Positions 8,024 through 17,859 are shown, counted from the stretch's first letter. The stretch is 64,000 nucleotides of DNA from Mucilaginibacter boryungensis (GCF_015221995.1 NZ_JADFFM010000001.1:1488001-1552000), one strand, 5' to 3'. A program made the numbers and translations. Notes: a model not told the origin generated them from the letters alone.

Positions 8024-9496
8024 ATGCTTAAACAGAATCTTCAACAAAAACTATTACAGAAACTATCTCCGCAACAAATACAGTTTATTAAGCTGTTGCA
8101 GGTGCCTACGGTGTCGTTAGATACGCGTATCAAGGAAGAATTGGAAGAAAACCCGGCACTTGAAGACCTGAGCCTGACCAATATGACCGAACCGGAAGAG
8201 CAGTACCCCGATCGTGACCCGGATGAGGATACTTATAACGGCGATGATGAAGGCAGCAGTGATGAGTTTAACATTGATGATTACCTGCAGGAAGATAATG
8301 TGAACGACTATGGATCGCGCTATGACCAAAATGGCGAGGATGAAGACGAGCGTAAAGAGATACCCATTGCAGTGCAAAGCTCATTTTTTGAAAATTTGCA
8401 GGCACAGTTGGATTTGCTGCCTTTATCTGATAAAGATTTCCGCATTGGGCAGCAAATTATTGGCAGTTTAGATGATGACGGATATCTGCGCCGTTCTATT
8501 ACCTCGCTTACAGACGACCTGGCTTTCTCGCAAAATGTAATGGCCGAGGATGACGAGGTGGAGGAAATGTTGAAGGTGATACAGGAGTTTGACCCGCCTG
8601 GTGTTGGCGCGCGTACTTTACAGGAATGCCTGCTGATACAACTGCGTAAAAAAGACCAGAATGACCCTATCATAAAAAAAGCCATTAATGTGGTTGAGCA
8701 TTATTTGGACGAATTTACACGCAAACACTACGATAAACTGGAGAAATCGCTTAACATGGATTCGGAAGAGTTACGTGGCGTAGTGAACGAGATATTAAAG
8801 CTTAACCCTAAGCCCGGCGATAGTAACGAGGTGAACACCAAACAAATGCAGGTGATCCCTGATTTCCATATCATTAATAATGATGGGGTGCTGATCCTAA
8901 CCCTGAATGCAAAAAATGCGCCCGAACTGCGTGTAAGCCGTTCGTACCAGGATATGTTTGAGCACTACGATAAGGCAGCGCAAAAAGATAAAAAACTGAA
9001 AGAGGCGGTTCAGTTTGTAAAGCAAAAGCTGGATTCGGCTAAATGGTTTATTGATGCCATAAAGCAGCGCCAGCAAACCTTGCTGAAAACCATGAATGCA
9101 ATTATGCAATATCAGTACGATTTTTTTCTTACAGGTGATGAAAAGAGCCTGAAACCTATGATATTGAAGGATATTGCAGATAAAATAGGTATGGATATTT
9201 CTACGGTTTCGCGTGTGGCCAATTCTAAATACGTGCAAACTGAGCATGGTACCTTCCTGCTTAAATCCTTTTTTAGTGAAGCCATCCAGATGGAAAGTGG
9301 TGAAGAGGTTTCCAATAAAGAAGTTAAGAAGATACTGGAAGAACATATTGGCAAAGAAGACAAACGCCATCCCCTGGCTGATGAAAAGCTAACCGAAATA
9401 TTAAAAGATAGCGGCTATAACATTGCCCGCCGTACGGTAGCCAAATACCGCGAACAAATGAACATTCCGGTAGCAAGGCTTAGGAAAGAATTGTAG
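8024..9496 (+). CDS. rpoN: RNA polymerase sigma-54 factor
   Basis: Alternative sigma factor that recognises -24/-12 promoters and needs AAA+ activators. The 490-residue protein has the Gln/Leu-rich region I (LSPQQIQFIKLLQVPTVSLD) and a very acidic region II at about residues 50-110 (many Asp/Glu). The core-binding and helix-turn-helix domains follow (DISTVSRVANSKYVQT), and the RpoN box ARRTVAKYRE is at 468-477. Length is normal. It stands alone between mscL (divergent) and the convergent PorP operon. A hairpin follows 6 nt after the stop. All hallmark motifs are intact. Confidence 0.98.
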   Translation: MLKQNLQQKLLQKLSPQQIQFIKLLQVPTVSLDTRIKEELEENPALEDLSLTNMTEPEEQYPDRDPDEDTYNGDDEGSSDEFNIDDYLQEDNVNDYGSRYDQNGEDEDERKEIPIAVQSSFFENLQAQLDLLPLSDKDFRIGQQIIGSLDDDGYLRRSITSLTDDLAFSQNVMAEDDEVEEMLKVIQEFDPPGVGARTLQECLLIQLRKKDQNDPIIKKAINVVEHYLDEFTRKHYDKLEKSLNMDSEELRGVVNEILKLNPKPGDSNEVNTKQMQVIPDFHIINNDGVLILTLNAKNAPELRVSRSYQDMFEHYDKAAQKDKKLKEAVQFVKQKLDSAKWFIDAIKQRQQTLLKTMNAIMQYQYDFFLTGDEKSLKPMILKDIADKIGMDISTVSRVANSKYVQTEHGTFLLKSFFSEAIQMESGEEVSNKEVKKILEEHIGKEDKRHPLADEKLTEILKDSGYNIARRTVAKYREQMNIPVARLRKEL

Positions 9497-9502
9497 TAAG
9501 AG

Positions 9503-9523
9503 AGGCAAGCCAAAAGCTTGCCT
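9503..9523. terminator. Hairpin after rpoN
   Basis: AGGCAAGC-CAAAA-GCTTGCCT is a perfect 8-bp stem with a 5-nt loop. It starts 6 nt after the rpoN stop and lies between rpoN and the convergent PorP gene. The following T-run is weak on the plus strand, so it may act as a weak or bidirectional terminator. Confidence 0.6.
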
Positions 9524-9566
9524 GCCTTAGCTTTTCTGCTTAAGCTGAATATTTAAAAAGTATAGC

Positions 9567-10580
9567 TTAAAAACTATGTTGCGGGCAGCGTACTTTATAA
9601 CGGTTATTTAATAAAATCCCTATTACAATCTCGTGCGTTCCGTTACTTACTGTACGTAATGCAGATGTAGTAAAATCGTAGGAATAACCAAGGTTTATGG
9701 TCGAACTGATGTTTATGCCGGCCAACGCGCCGAATGAATCGTCTTTACGGTACGAGGCGCCAAGCCAAAAAATATCACGAAATGCCATTTTTAAGTTCAC
9801 ATCATAAGTGGTTGGTACCGGTTGTATCACCTTTACCAATACCGATGGCAATAGGGAGACATCATCGTTCATAGGTAGTTTTACACCAGCTGTGAAAAAA
9901 TAATGCGGTACTGTTTGGCTTTGCGTTACGTTTGAAGTGGTATTAAAGTATAAATTTTGGCGTAGTAACTGTTGTACCGATACCCCAAAGTAGTAACTGG
10001 CTGAATAAGCCCACACACCGGCCGAGATATCGGGCTTCCATTGGCTGTTATTACCGTTGGATATAGCAGGGTCTAACGGGTTTTCCAGCGTAATTTCTGA
10101 AGTATTTAAGCTGATATGATTAACACCTGCTGCTACACCTAGGGCAAGGTTAAGTTTTGGCGCCAACCCTAAATGATAAGCATAGCTTAAATTCATATTA
10201 GTTTGGCTGATGGGGCCTGTTTTATCTGAAACCAGTGCGAAACCTACACCATGATGAGGCTCTGACGCCATGTACTCCTGTGTGTAAGACCTACTGTAGG
10301 GGCTTTCAGCGCCGGCAGACATAGCACCGGCATCGCCCTGGACGAAATTTTGGCCAAGCGGGGCGTTGATAGTAATATAGCTGGTAACCGGCGCGCCATC
10401 CAGGCCGGTCCATTGGCTGCGGTACCCTGCCTTCAGGTCAACATAATTTTCTATGCCACTTACTGCCGGATTAAGCAGATAACTGTTAAATACATATTGG
10501 GTATACTGCGGGCGCTGTTGTGCAAATGTAACTTGCAGGCCCGCCAAAAATCCCACACACAAAAATAAAATTCGTTTCAT
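9567..10580 (-). CDS. PorP/SprF family type IX secretion membrane protein
   Basis: Outer-membrane protein of the PorP/SprF family, which helps attach or secrete type IX cargo at the cell surface. The 337-residue protein has a signal peptide (cleavage near ...LQVTFAQQ). The family opening QQRPQYTQYVFNSYLLNPAV follows, with the conserved SGIENYVDLKAGYRSQW. The remainder has alternating hydrophobic beta strands consistent with a 14-strand barrel and ends near the surface-exposed HEIVIGILLN. It starts 8 nt after the large PKD protein gene, so the two are co-transcribed. In such pairs the PorP/SprF protein is usually dedicated to its upstream cargo. Confidence 0.9.
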   Translation of the reverse strand: MKRILFLCVGFLAGLQVTFAQQRPQYTQYVFNSYLLNPAVSGIENYVDLKAGYRSQWTGLDGAPVTSYITINAPLGQNFVQGDAGAMSAGAESPYSRSYTQEYMASEPHHGVGFALVSDKTGPISQTNMNLSYAYHLGLAPKLNLALGVAAGVNHISLNTSEITLENPLDPAISNGNNSQWKPDISAGVWAYSASYYFGVSVQQLLRQNLYFNTTSNVTQSQTVPHYFFTAGVKLPMNDDVSLLPSVLVKVIQPVPTTYDVNLKMAFRDIFWLGASYRKDDSFGALAGINISSTINLGYSYDFTTSALRTVSNGTHEIVIGILLNNRYKVRCPQHSF

Positions 10581-10588
10581 TAATTAAC

Positions 10589-13500
10589 CTACCTGATAAT
10601 TGTTATACTGCCCGTAATTACTTTTCGTCCGTTTTTGGGATTAATAATGTAATAATAAGTACCCACCGGCACATCGGTTCCCTTAAAGGTTCCGTCCCAT
10701 GCTATTGGATAACCAACAGACGAATATAGCTTTTCTCCGTATCTGTTGTATACATCAATTGTACAATTTGGATAAGTATCTAAATATTTTATTTCCCAGG
10801 TGTCGTTCACCCCATCGCGATTAGGTGTAAAGGTGTTAGGCACAACCGGCGCTTTTAATACGGCGATACTCACTTTTGAAGAGGCCGTGCATCCCTCGGC
10901 TGATGTTACCGTAAGCAGATAAGTAACATCATCATTAGGCGATGCGATAGGCGTAAGGACATCATCATGATTTAACCCTACCGCCGGACTGCCATCCATC
11001 ATGGTCCATTTATATTTCAGCGGTTGTACGCCACTGGCTGTAGCGTTAATGGTTATAGTGCCGCCCTGGAGCAAATGCAAATCGCCACCTGCATCGGCTT
11101 TAGGGGTGGGGTAGACGGTTACCGGGAAGGATGTGCCATAGATACAGCCGGTTGCCGCTGTTATAAATTTGTAGGTAATAGTAAAAGTACCCGGGCCTGA
11201 TTTCGCCGGATCAAACAGGCCGAGCGGCGATACACCCGTGCCGCTACAAACGCCGGTACCGTTACCATATTTTACGATAGCCTGAATTTGTGTCGCCGGC
11301 GATTCCTGGCATAGCGGGGGTAATGGCGTAACATCAATAAATGGGTTTGCATATACCGTAACATTGGTAATACCTGTTACACTTACACATGTACCGCCCG
11401 AATAAGCTTCCATTTTAACCGCGTAGGTTTTGGATGAAGGTGTGTTGAACAAACTGTAATTATGATGGTATATGCCATCGGTAGGAAAGTCCTCTTTGTT
11501 ATAAGTTTGGCTAACAGTTGGGTTGTTGTTATAATCAAAATACCAAACCAACTTGGTAATATTGCCAAAATTAACAGTAGAATTATCTTTGAAAAGGACA
11601 TCGTCTGTACTGCAATAAGTATTGCCTAAGTTATTTACAGTAAATGCAGCATTGGGCGTATCGCCATTTACCGTGAATGTTTGCGATTTCACAACCACGC
11701 AGCCGTTATTTGATGTAGCTGTTAAGGTAACTGTATAACTACCAACCTGAGTGTATTTGTGCTTTGGACTAACTGCTGTTGATGTGTTAGGGTTTAACGC
11801 TGTCGACCGTGCCGCATCGCCAAAATCCCAGATGTAGGTCAATTGCGCATCCGTGCCATCAGATATGGTTGTTTTATTGGTAAACTGGGCAAAAGCATCA
11901 GAGAGACAAACATCCGGCAGTGTAAAATCAACTACAGGCAGCGCATGCACAACAACTGTTTGCGTTGCCATATTGCTGCACCCTGTATTACTGGTAACTG
12001 TAAGCGTAACGGTATAGGTACCCGGCACTTTATAATAATGCTGCGGGTTTTGCGCTGATGTTGTATTTGGGTTGTCGGGATCCGCATTGGCATCACCAAA
12101 ATCCCAGGCCCAAGTGGCGATCTTATTATCAGGAGATATCGCAGTCTCGGGTGATGTTGATTGATCTGTAAAGGCAATAAGTTTAGTTTCACAATCCGGA
12201 TCGGATGCCATAAATGCAGCTACAGGCGGTTTATTTACATGTACCACTTGCACGGGCGAGGTGTTAGAGCAGCCATTCTCGTTAACAAGCGTGACGGTTA
12301 CGTTATAATTGCCGGGTGTGGGGTAAGTATGTTTGGGGTTTTGTGTGGCATTGGCCGTTGTACCTGTAGTGCCGTCGCCAAAATCCCAAAGCCAGGTTTT
12401 AGTATTTATGCCCTTGGTATCGGTTTTATCAGTAAAGGTAATTTCGGTTCCCGGGCAAATATTTAAAGCCGATGCCGTAAAAGTTGCGGCAGGAATATCA
12501 GAAATAGTATAATCAAACTCAATTTGCTCATCCGATCCGCAATCATCGGCGGTTGGGTTTAACACCGTAGCCACAATGGAATAACTGCCGGATGTTGTAT
12601 AAGTAACAGTATTGGCGTATTCATAAATATAAAGTGTTTGTGTGCCCTTTACCACTGTACCTTTTAAAATCGGGCTATTATCAACAACAGGTGCTGTCCC
12701 ATCTTTCAAATCCCAGCTTATTTTTGTGGTTTGATAGGGGATACTGATCTGCGGCTTATAAGTAATATTCACACAACCCGATGAGGAGGTAGCATTGGTT
12801 GCAGGGTCTTTTAGTTCAATAAATTCATTAAGATTCTTCAAATCAGTACCAGCAGCGTAACCATACGATTCGACATTCCCGAAGCCATAGGCTATGGCAT
12901 TGAAAGGTAATGACGCGCTAATAGTATGTGTACCCGAGTTAACTTTTATTTGAGCATATGAATAGGTTGTACCTGTAACCGCAGAGAAATTATTATAAGC
13001 AGTTCCGTCATAAATAAAGGTAGAAACCGCGCTGGTTGGCAAAATAACGTTAATGTAACTCTGCGTGATATTTTGTTTGTTGGTTGAATAAAGCGTAACA
13101 TGATCAAGCCCCTGTTCAATTGGCGATAAAAATATCATTTCAGGGTCTCCTACATTTTCGGTATTAATTGTACAGTCCACATTGCTGCCTTGTGTAACAG
13201 CATACTGCACTACCTGGATGGGTTTATCGGATGTAATGCTGTTAGGTTTACTGGAAGTAAACTCGTAATAAAGATTATTTACCAATGCCGATTGCGGGAT
13301 AGCGGTACCGTTAAGTTTAACTATGGCGGTAGGATCGCTGTATACGATGCGAAACACATCATAATTTCTCCCTGAAAGCGGGGCTGTAACATAACTTTTC
13401 CCCCAGGAAGCAGTAGGATATGATTGCTGAAATAAATTATCGGCCGAAGCTTTAGTAGTACAGGTAATAGCTATCCACGAACTTCCTGAGTACACGGCAA

Positions 13501-14155
13501 TTTTTTTACATCCCTCTGTACCTGTACTCACAGATTTTATATGCGTGCCGGTTAAATCTGTTGATGATAAACCCTGGTAAACTTCTCCTTTTTGCAGCGT
13601 AATAGTAAATTTTGTGTTAGCAGCCTCGCCAGTCGTCAATTTTGCTGTGGGGGTAATTTCTACAGAAGTATTATTTTCCGTTGCTACTACACAAAATGCA
13701 GAAAATGCCGTAGCGGGTTTTTGAGTATAGTTGATAGAATAATAATCTTTCCCCATTGCATTAACCGGTAATACCAATGTGGCCCCCGACCTGGCATTAG
13801 CATAAATATGGGCATATACCACAATGTTTTTTAAAGAAGTAATATGTATGCCTTTGCTAAATTTGCCCCCTGCAGCCAGGTAAACACTTGTGGGGATGTT
13901 GACCACCGTAACTGCGTTTGCTGTAACCGTAAAAGGGATGGAAGCAGTAACCCCATCAATAAAATCAACCGAACCGGAGGTATTGCTGTCGCCCGTAATA
14001 TAAAGGCTCATGTTGCTGCCTGTGTCATCCTTATGGTTCATCCACACCGTCCAAAACTCGGTACCTTTGTTGGATGTGCTGCCTTGTGCCAAAGCGGTGG
14101 CAGGGGCAAAGCCCAGCAATAGCAGTAGTACAACAACCAGGGGTATTGTTTTCAA
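10589..14155 (-). CDS. Secreted PKD-repeat adhesin with type B type IX sorting domain
   Basis: A 1188-residue surface protein. The start is TTG at 14153-14155 (signal peptide MKTIPLVVVLLLLLGFAPAT); an ATG 5 nt upstream is out of frame and stops at once, and there is no in-frame ATG above it. Residues about 25-440 resemble the IgGFc-binding N-terminal domain (GTEFWTVWMNHKDD). They are followed by at least three PKD domains with the repeated WDFGD motif at about 590, 680 and 780. The end carries the gliding-motility C-terminal/type B sorting domain (TFTPNRDGVNDTWEI, DVYNRYGEKLYSS, WDGTFKG, GTYYYII). Probably secreted by the type IX system and held at the surface by the PorP/SprF protein encoded 8 nt downstream. 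Likely role: adhesion. Confidence 0.9.
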   Translation of the reverse strand: MKTIPLVVVLLLLLGFAPATALAQGSTSNKGTEFWTVWMNHKDDTGSNMSLYITGDSNTSGSVDFIDGVTASIPFTVTANAVTVVNIPTSVYLAAGGKFSKGIHITSLKNIVVYAHIYANARSGATLVLPVNAMGKDYYSINYTQKPATAFSAFCVVATENNTSVEITPTAKLTTGEAANTKFTITLQKGEVYQGLSSTDLTGTHIKSVSTGTEGCKKIAVYSGSSWIAITCTTKASADNLFQQSYPTASWGKSYVTAPLSGRNYDVFRIVYSDPTAIVKLNGTAIPQSALVNNLYYEFTSSKPNSITSDKPIQVVQYAVTQGSNVDCTINTENVGDPEMIFLSPIEQGLDHVTLYSTNKQNITQSYINVILPTSAVSTFIYDGTAYNNFSAVTGTTYSYAQIKVNSGTHTISASLPFNAIAYGFGNVESYGYAAGTDLKNLNEFIELKDPATNATSSSGCVNITYKPQISIPYQTTKISWDLKDGTAPVVDNSPILKGTVVKGTQTLYIYEYANTVTYTTSGSYSIVATVLNPTADDCGSDEQIEFDYTISDIPAATFTASALNICPGTEITFTDKTDTKGINTKTWLWDFGDGTTGTTANATQNPKHTYPTPGNYNVTVTLVNENGCSNTSPVQVVHVNKPPVAAFMASDPDCETKLIAFTDQSTSPETAISPDNKIATWAWDFGDANADPDNPNTTSAQNPQHYYKVPGTYTVTLTVTSNTGCSNMATQTVVVHALPVVDFTLPDVCLSDAFAQFTNKTTISDGTDAQLTYIWDFGDAARSTALNPNTSTAVSPKHKYTQVGSYTVTLTATSNNGCVVVKSQTFTVNGDTPNAAFTVNNLGNTYCSTDDVLFKDNSTVNFGNITKLVWYFDYNNNPTVSQTYNKEDFPTDGIYHHNYSLFNTPSSKTYAVKMEAYSGGTCVSVTGITNVTVYANPFIDVTPLPPLCQESPATQIQAIVKYGNGTGVCSGTGVSPLGLFDPAKSGPGTFTITYKFITAATGCIYGTSFPVTVYPTPKADAGGDLHLLQGGTITINATASGVQPLKYKWTMMDGSPAVGLNHDDVLTPIASPNDDVTYLLTVTSAEGCTASSKVSIAVLKAPVVPNTFTPNRDGVNDTWEIKYLDTYPNCTIDVYNRYGEKLYSSVGYPIAWDGTFKGTDVPVGTYYYIINPKNGRKVITGSITIIR

Positions 14156-14262
14156 TGCATCAACAGTATTTAATTAGTGTGACAACTATATTTTATTAGG
14201 TAATATATAGCTGTGCGCTAAAAATACGTAAACGCTTAATTAGTAGGAAGTAGTATTTAAAA

Positions 14263-14712
14263 TTAAATTTTAATTTTCGAAAGTAACTCCAGTTCCAGGT
14301 TAGCCAGTTTTAGCTTATGGGCCAGCTCTTTGTTTTCCTTGCGCAGGTTGTAAAGCTCAAGTGCATTTTGGATATACATTTTCAACTCATCATCCTGCCA
14401 GGGTTTAACCAGGTACTTGTACACCTGCCCGCGGTTAATAGCGCCCATTACGGCGTTAATATCCGAAAAGCCTGTTAATAAAATCCGTATCGTATCGGGA
14501 TAAATTGGGAGTATGGATTCCAGGAATTCTATACCTGTTTCGCCGGGCATGCGCTGGTCGGTAATTATCACACCAATCTCTTCATTCTCCAGCACTTTAC
14601 GGCCTTCCCTGGCCGATTGTGCTGTGTAAATATTAAAGTATCGTCTAAAAGCTGCTTTAAAACTGTTAAGGTTATTTACCTCATCATCAACATATAGCAC
14701 ACCTATCTGCAT
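14263..14712 (-). CDS. Single-domain response regulator
   Basis: A CheY-like receiver of 149 residues. The acidic pocket is YVDDE (Asp9-Asp10) and the phospho-acceptor is Asp52 in IITDQRMPGETG. The switch Thr is in ILLTGFSD and the conserved Lys is in LVKPW. There is no DNA-binding or enzymatic output domain; the C-terminal 35 residues form a Lys/Glu/Leu-rich coiled coil (RKENKELAHKLKLANLELEL). The gene is divergent from the sensor kinase gene, with 116 nt between them. The TDQRMP...VKPW type is common among regulators paired with such kinases, so it probably takes phosphate from that kinase and signals by protein contact. The partner is not visible. Confidence 0.88.
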   Translation of the reverse strand: MQIGVLYVDDEVNNLNSFKAAFRRYFNIYTAQSAREGRKVLENEEIGVIITDQRMPGETGIEFLESILPIYPDTIRILLTGFSDINAVMGAINRGQVYKYLVKPWQDDELKMYIQNALELYNLRKENKELAHKLKLANLELELLSKIKI

Positions 14713-14828
14713 AGTGATATTATTTAGGGGTTTTTATACCAATAGTTTTAAACGAATTTAATTGATTAAGGTTTAATTATCGCTGAAATTTTTTGTAAAA
14801 TTATTGCTGTATTGCATAAATCCTGTAA

Positions 14829-16967
14829 ATGAAAAAAATTGCGGTTATGGTTTGTCTGTTGTTTTGCGGCTTTTGCAGCCATGCAATAGATACGCTAACC
14901 ATCCACAAAAATCAATCGGTGCTTTTAACTAAACGATACTTTACCCAACTGGAAGATATCGGTGGCAATATGAGTATTGGCGATATACAGGTAAGCAAGC
15001 AATTTCATTCCACTCATTTTGAATTCCCTTTTATAAGATACGCTGATTCCGCGCTTTGGGTTAAGATGATCCTTCGTAATAAAACCATCGAACCTTATTT
15101 GCCTGTAACCATAAGTTCAGGCGTTATTGATGGATTTGATATGTATGATGTGGGCACTACCACCAAACACATCATACACTTAGGGTCAACCGATGTGCAG
15201 GAGAATAGTAATAACACCAAGCAAATTAGCCGGGTAATTAACTGCCCGGTACTGCCCGACTCGGTTTGTATTATTTATCTGCGTATTAAAAGCAACGATT
15301 CGATGGCGATACCGATAAAAGTACAAAGCGCCGATTTTTACCTGCATAACAGCATATTTGAGAACCTTACCCTGGGCTTTTTTATGGGGATAATTGGCAT
15401 TATGATATTTTATAACCTGATGTTATATGTTTTGGTTAAAGATAGGAGCTATTTATTTTATATTTTTTATATCGTTTTTTTAGGGCTAACACAAGCCCAG
15501 ATACGCGGCCTTGGCGTTAATATACTACCTGTAAATAAATTGTTGTTAAACAATTATCTGATCCCTATAACGCGGATATGTTTTTGGTATTCTATATTGC
15601 TTTTTATTCATGAATTTTTGCAGCTAAAGCAAAATTTGCCCAGAAAATACTACGAATATTTTATTGTATTAGTTGTTTTATCGGGCCTGCCAGTAATAGC
15701 TATATTATTTAAGCAAACTACCCTGGCATTTAGCTTAATAACTATATCAGCTTTTATTAATTCAATTATATTATTAATAATAGGTGTTTACTTGTATTTT
15801 AAAGGGTTTAAGCCTGCCAAGTTTTTTATGATGGGCTGGGGTTTATTTCTGCTTACTATACTTGCTACTATTGCACGTAATAAAGGCTTAATACAGTATA
15901 ATGATTTTACGGCCAATATTATACTTTACAGCTCGGCTTTTGAATTGATCATGTTCTCTGTAGCATTGGCCGACCGTATCAATTTTTATCGCGAACAAAA
16001 TAACCAGGCGCAGGCTACCGCGCTGGCTATTGCCCGTGAAAACGAACGGTTGATAACCGGGCAAAACTTTATTCTTGAGAACAAGGTGAAGGAACGCACC
16101 CAGGAATTGATAGAAAGCAATCATAACTTATCGGTCACTATCGAAAACCTGAAGTCGGCGCAGATACAATTGATAGATACCGAAAAGATGGCCTCGCTGG
16201 GGCAACTTACGGCTGGTATAGCGCACGAGATAAACAACCCTATAAACTTTGTAAGCGCCAATATTAAACCTTTACGCATGGATTTTGTAGAGGTGTTTAA
16301 CCTGATAGAACTTTACCAGGAACTGGAGAAAAACCCCGGCGATATTGAGATCCAGAAAAAAGCCGAAGCTTACGCTAAAGAAGTAGATATTGATTTTATC
16401 AGGGCCGAAATACTAACCTTACTGGAAGGTATTGAAGAGGGCGCAGGCAGGACGACCGAAATAGTACAAAGCCTGCGCACCTTTAGCCGCACTGATGAAC
16501 CGGTACTGAAGCCGATGGACATTAACCGGTCCATACTAACCACACTGGTACTGCTGCGCAGTACTATACCCTATGGGATAGAAATTAAACCATTGCTGGA
16601 TAAACTGCCTTTAATTAACTGTTATCCCGGCAAGATGAACCAGGTTTTTGTTAACCTGATCAATAATAGTATACAAGCTATAAAAGCAAAGCCGGTGCAT
16701 AATAATGAACATGTTTTAATAACTACCAAAGACAGCGCCGAAAACATCATTATTGAAATTACCGACACGGGCATTGGTATGACAGAGGAAGTAAAACAAC
16801 ATATTTTCGATCCGTTTTATACCACTAAAGATATTGGAGAAGGTACGGGATTAGGGCTTTCCATCGTATTCGGGATCATCGAAAAGCACAAGGGAACCAT
16901 CAATGTTAAATCATCGCCAGGGCAGGGAACTACGTTTACGGTGACACTACCAAAGGATTTGCAATAA
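14829..16967 (+). CDS. 7TM-DISM sensor histidine kinase
   Basis: A 712-residue inner-membrane sensor kinase. A signal peptide (...CGFCSHA) is followed by a periplasmic 7TMR-DISM-type sensor domain at about 25-180. Seven hydrophobic segments lie at about 185-395 (LGFFMGIIGIMIFYNLMLY onward). A coiled coil follows, then the kinase: H-box GQLTAGIAHEINNPINFV with the phospho-accepting His466, N-box NQVFVNLINNSIQAI, G1 ITDTGIGM, F-box DPFYTTK and G2 GTGLGLSIV. This is a class with a split HisKA (EINNPINF) typical of the family. The ligand is unknown; DISM extracellular domains often resemble carbohydrate-binding modules. Divergent from the stand-alone receiver. Confidence 0.93.
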   Translation: MKKIAVMVCLLFCGFCSHAIDTLTIHKNQSVLLTKRYFTQLEDIGGNMSIGDIQVSKQFHSTHFEFPFIRYADSALWVKMILRNKTIEPYLPVTISSGVIDGFDMYDVGTTTKHIIHLGSTDVQENSNNTKQISRVINCPVLPDSVCIIYLRIKSNDSMAIPIKVQSADFYLHNSIFENLTLGFFMGIIGIMIFYNLMLYVLVKDRSYLFYIFYIVFLGLTQAQIRGLGVNILPVNKLLLNNYLIPITRICFWYSILLFIHEFLQLKQNLPRKYYEYFIVLVVLSGLPVIAILFKQTTLAFSLITISAFINSIILLIIGVYLYFKGFKPAKFFMMGWGLFLLTILATIARNKGLIQYNDFTANIILYSSAFELIMFSVALADRINFYREQNNQAQATALAIARENERLITGQNFILENKVKERTQELIESNHNLSVTIENLKSAQIQLIDTEKMASLGQLTAGIAHEINNPINFVSANIKPLRMDFVEVFNLIELYQELEKNPGDIEIQKKAEAYAKEVDIDFIRAEILTLLEGIEEGAGRTTEIVQSLRTFSRTDEPVLKPMDINRSILTTLVLLRSTIPYGIEIKPLLDKLPLINCYPGKMNQVFVNLINNSIQAIKAKPVHNNEHVLITTKDSAENIIIEITDTGIGMTEEVKQHIFDPFYTTKDIGEGTGLGLSIVFGIIEKHKGTINVKSSPGQGTTFTVTLPKDLQ

Positions 16968-16982
16968 AATAAGTCTAATAAC

Positions 16983-17070
16983 CGTCATGCCGAACTTGTT
17001 TCGGCATCCCACATGTAAGGTTTGGGGTTGGTCATTCATCATGAGATCCCGAAATAAATTCGGGATGACG
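16983..17070. repeat. CGTCAT/ATGACG palindromic repeat, two hairpins
   Basis: The gap between the kinase and the Nudix regulator is bounded by CGTCAT (16983-16988) and ATGACG (17065-17070). It contains two perfect 8-bp hairpins: ATGCCGAA-CTTGT-TTCGGCAT (16987-17007) and ATCCCGAA-ATAAA-TTCGGGAT (17046-17066). Two more elements with the same ends lie at 17822 and 19648. It may also end transcription of the two convergent genes. Confidence 0.7.
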
Positions 17071-17081
17071 CTGAAAGAGGC

Positions 17082-17792
17082 TTAATCCTTAAAAAACCTG
17101 TCCGGGTTCGGAATAAAATTCAGGAATGCCTCGAAGTTTTCCAGGTAGTTGGATTGATCCAGCTTATAATAAAATGCGCCTTTTTTTGAAGATAGCTTCT
17201 CCTTTTCGGGGAGTTTTATCAATAAACCGGTTGAAAGTAATTTACGGCTGAAATTACGGTCATCTAACTTAGATTGATAGATACCCTCGTACAGGGCCTG
17301 TAATTGCGGTATGGTAAATTTTTCGGGCAGTAGCTGGAATAAAATAGGGTGAAGGGCTGCTTTATAGCGTAATTGCTTTTTAGCCATTTTAACCATTTCA
17401 TTATGGTCGAATATCAGTTCGGGTAGTTCGTTCAGTTCAAACCACTCGGCATGATGCTCATGTGTCAACTGTTTCTCGTATTTATGAATATCAATTAAAG
17501 CGAAATAAGCGATTGATAATGTACGCTCAACCGGGTCGCGGTCAGGCGCGCCGAATACGTGCAACTGTTCCATATACACGTTTTTTAAGCCGGTTAAATC
17601 TTCCAGCACACGGTTGGCAGCTTCATCAGGAGTTTCGTTTTTTTGCACAAAGCCACCCATTAAACTCCAATGGTCTTTCATAGGCTCAAGTCCACGATGT
17701 ATTAATAGCAGCTTAATATTTGCGCCGTCAAACCCGAAGATGATACAATCGGCAGCTAATAAAAATCGTTCCTGTCCGGTATATTTGTGCAT
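17082..17792 (-). CDS. araR: Nudix-type transcriptional regulator, AraR-like
   Basis: A 236-residue protein with an N-terminal Nudix fold (residues about 8-145) and a C-terminal winged-helix domain (about 155-225: FTIPQLQALYEGI...FSRKLLSTGLL). The Nudix box, at about 46-69, is degenerate: the catalytic REUXEE core reads RVLEDL, so hydrolase activity is doubtful. This architecture matches NrtR-like regulators. In Bacteroides thetaiotaomicron a Nudix-related regulator, AraR (BT0354), controls L-arabinose use, and here araA, araD and araB lie directly upstream. I therefore infer an arabinose-responsive regulator. The symbol rests on context plus architecture. It is transcribed in the same direction as the ara genes but separated by the M28 peptidase and repeats. 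Confidence 0.8.
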   Translation of the reverse strand: MHKYTGQERFLLAADCIIFGFDGANIKLLLIHRGLEPMKDHWSLMGGFVQKNETPDEAANRVLEDLTGLKNVYMEQLHVFGAPDRDPVERTLSIAYFALIDIHKYEKQLTHEHHAEWFELNELPELIFDHNEMVKMAKKQLRYKAALHPILFQLLPEKFTIPQLQALYEGIYQSKLDDRNFSRKLLSTGLLIKLPEKEKLSSKKGAFYYKLDQSNYLENFEAFLNFIPNPDRFFKD

Positions 17793-17821
17793 GTGATTAT
17801 GGTCTTTTAAAATTTATTCGC

Positions 17822-17859
17822 CGTCATGCCGAGCCATACAGTTGATGTACAGCATGACG
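17822..17859. repeat. CGTCATGC/GCATGACG palindromic repeat
   Basis: Perfect 8-bp inverted repeat, CGTCATGC (17822-17829) and GCATGACG (17852-17859), around a 22-nt centre. It lies between the regulator and the M28 peptidase and has the same ends as the elements at 16983 and 19648. Confidence 0.65.

Noticed and set aside
10350..13375. Many overlapping frames of 60-100 codons opposite the PKD adhesin
   Set aside because: They follow from the low stop density opposite a long Thr/Gly-rich coding sequence and have no protein features.
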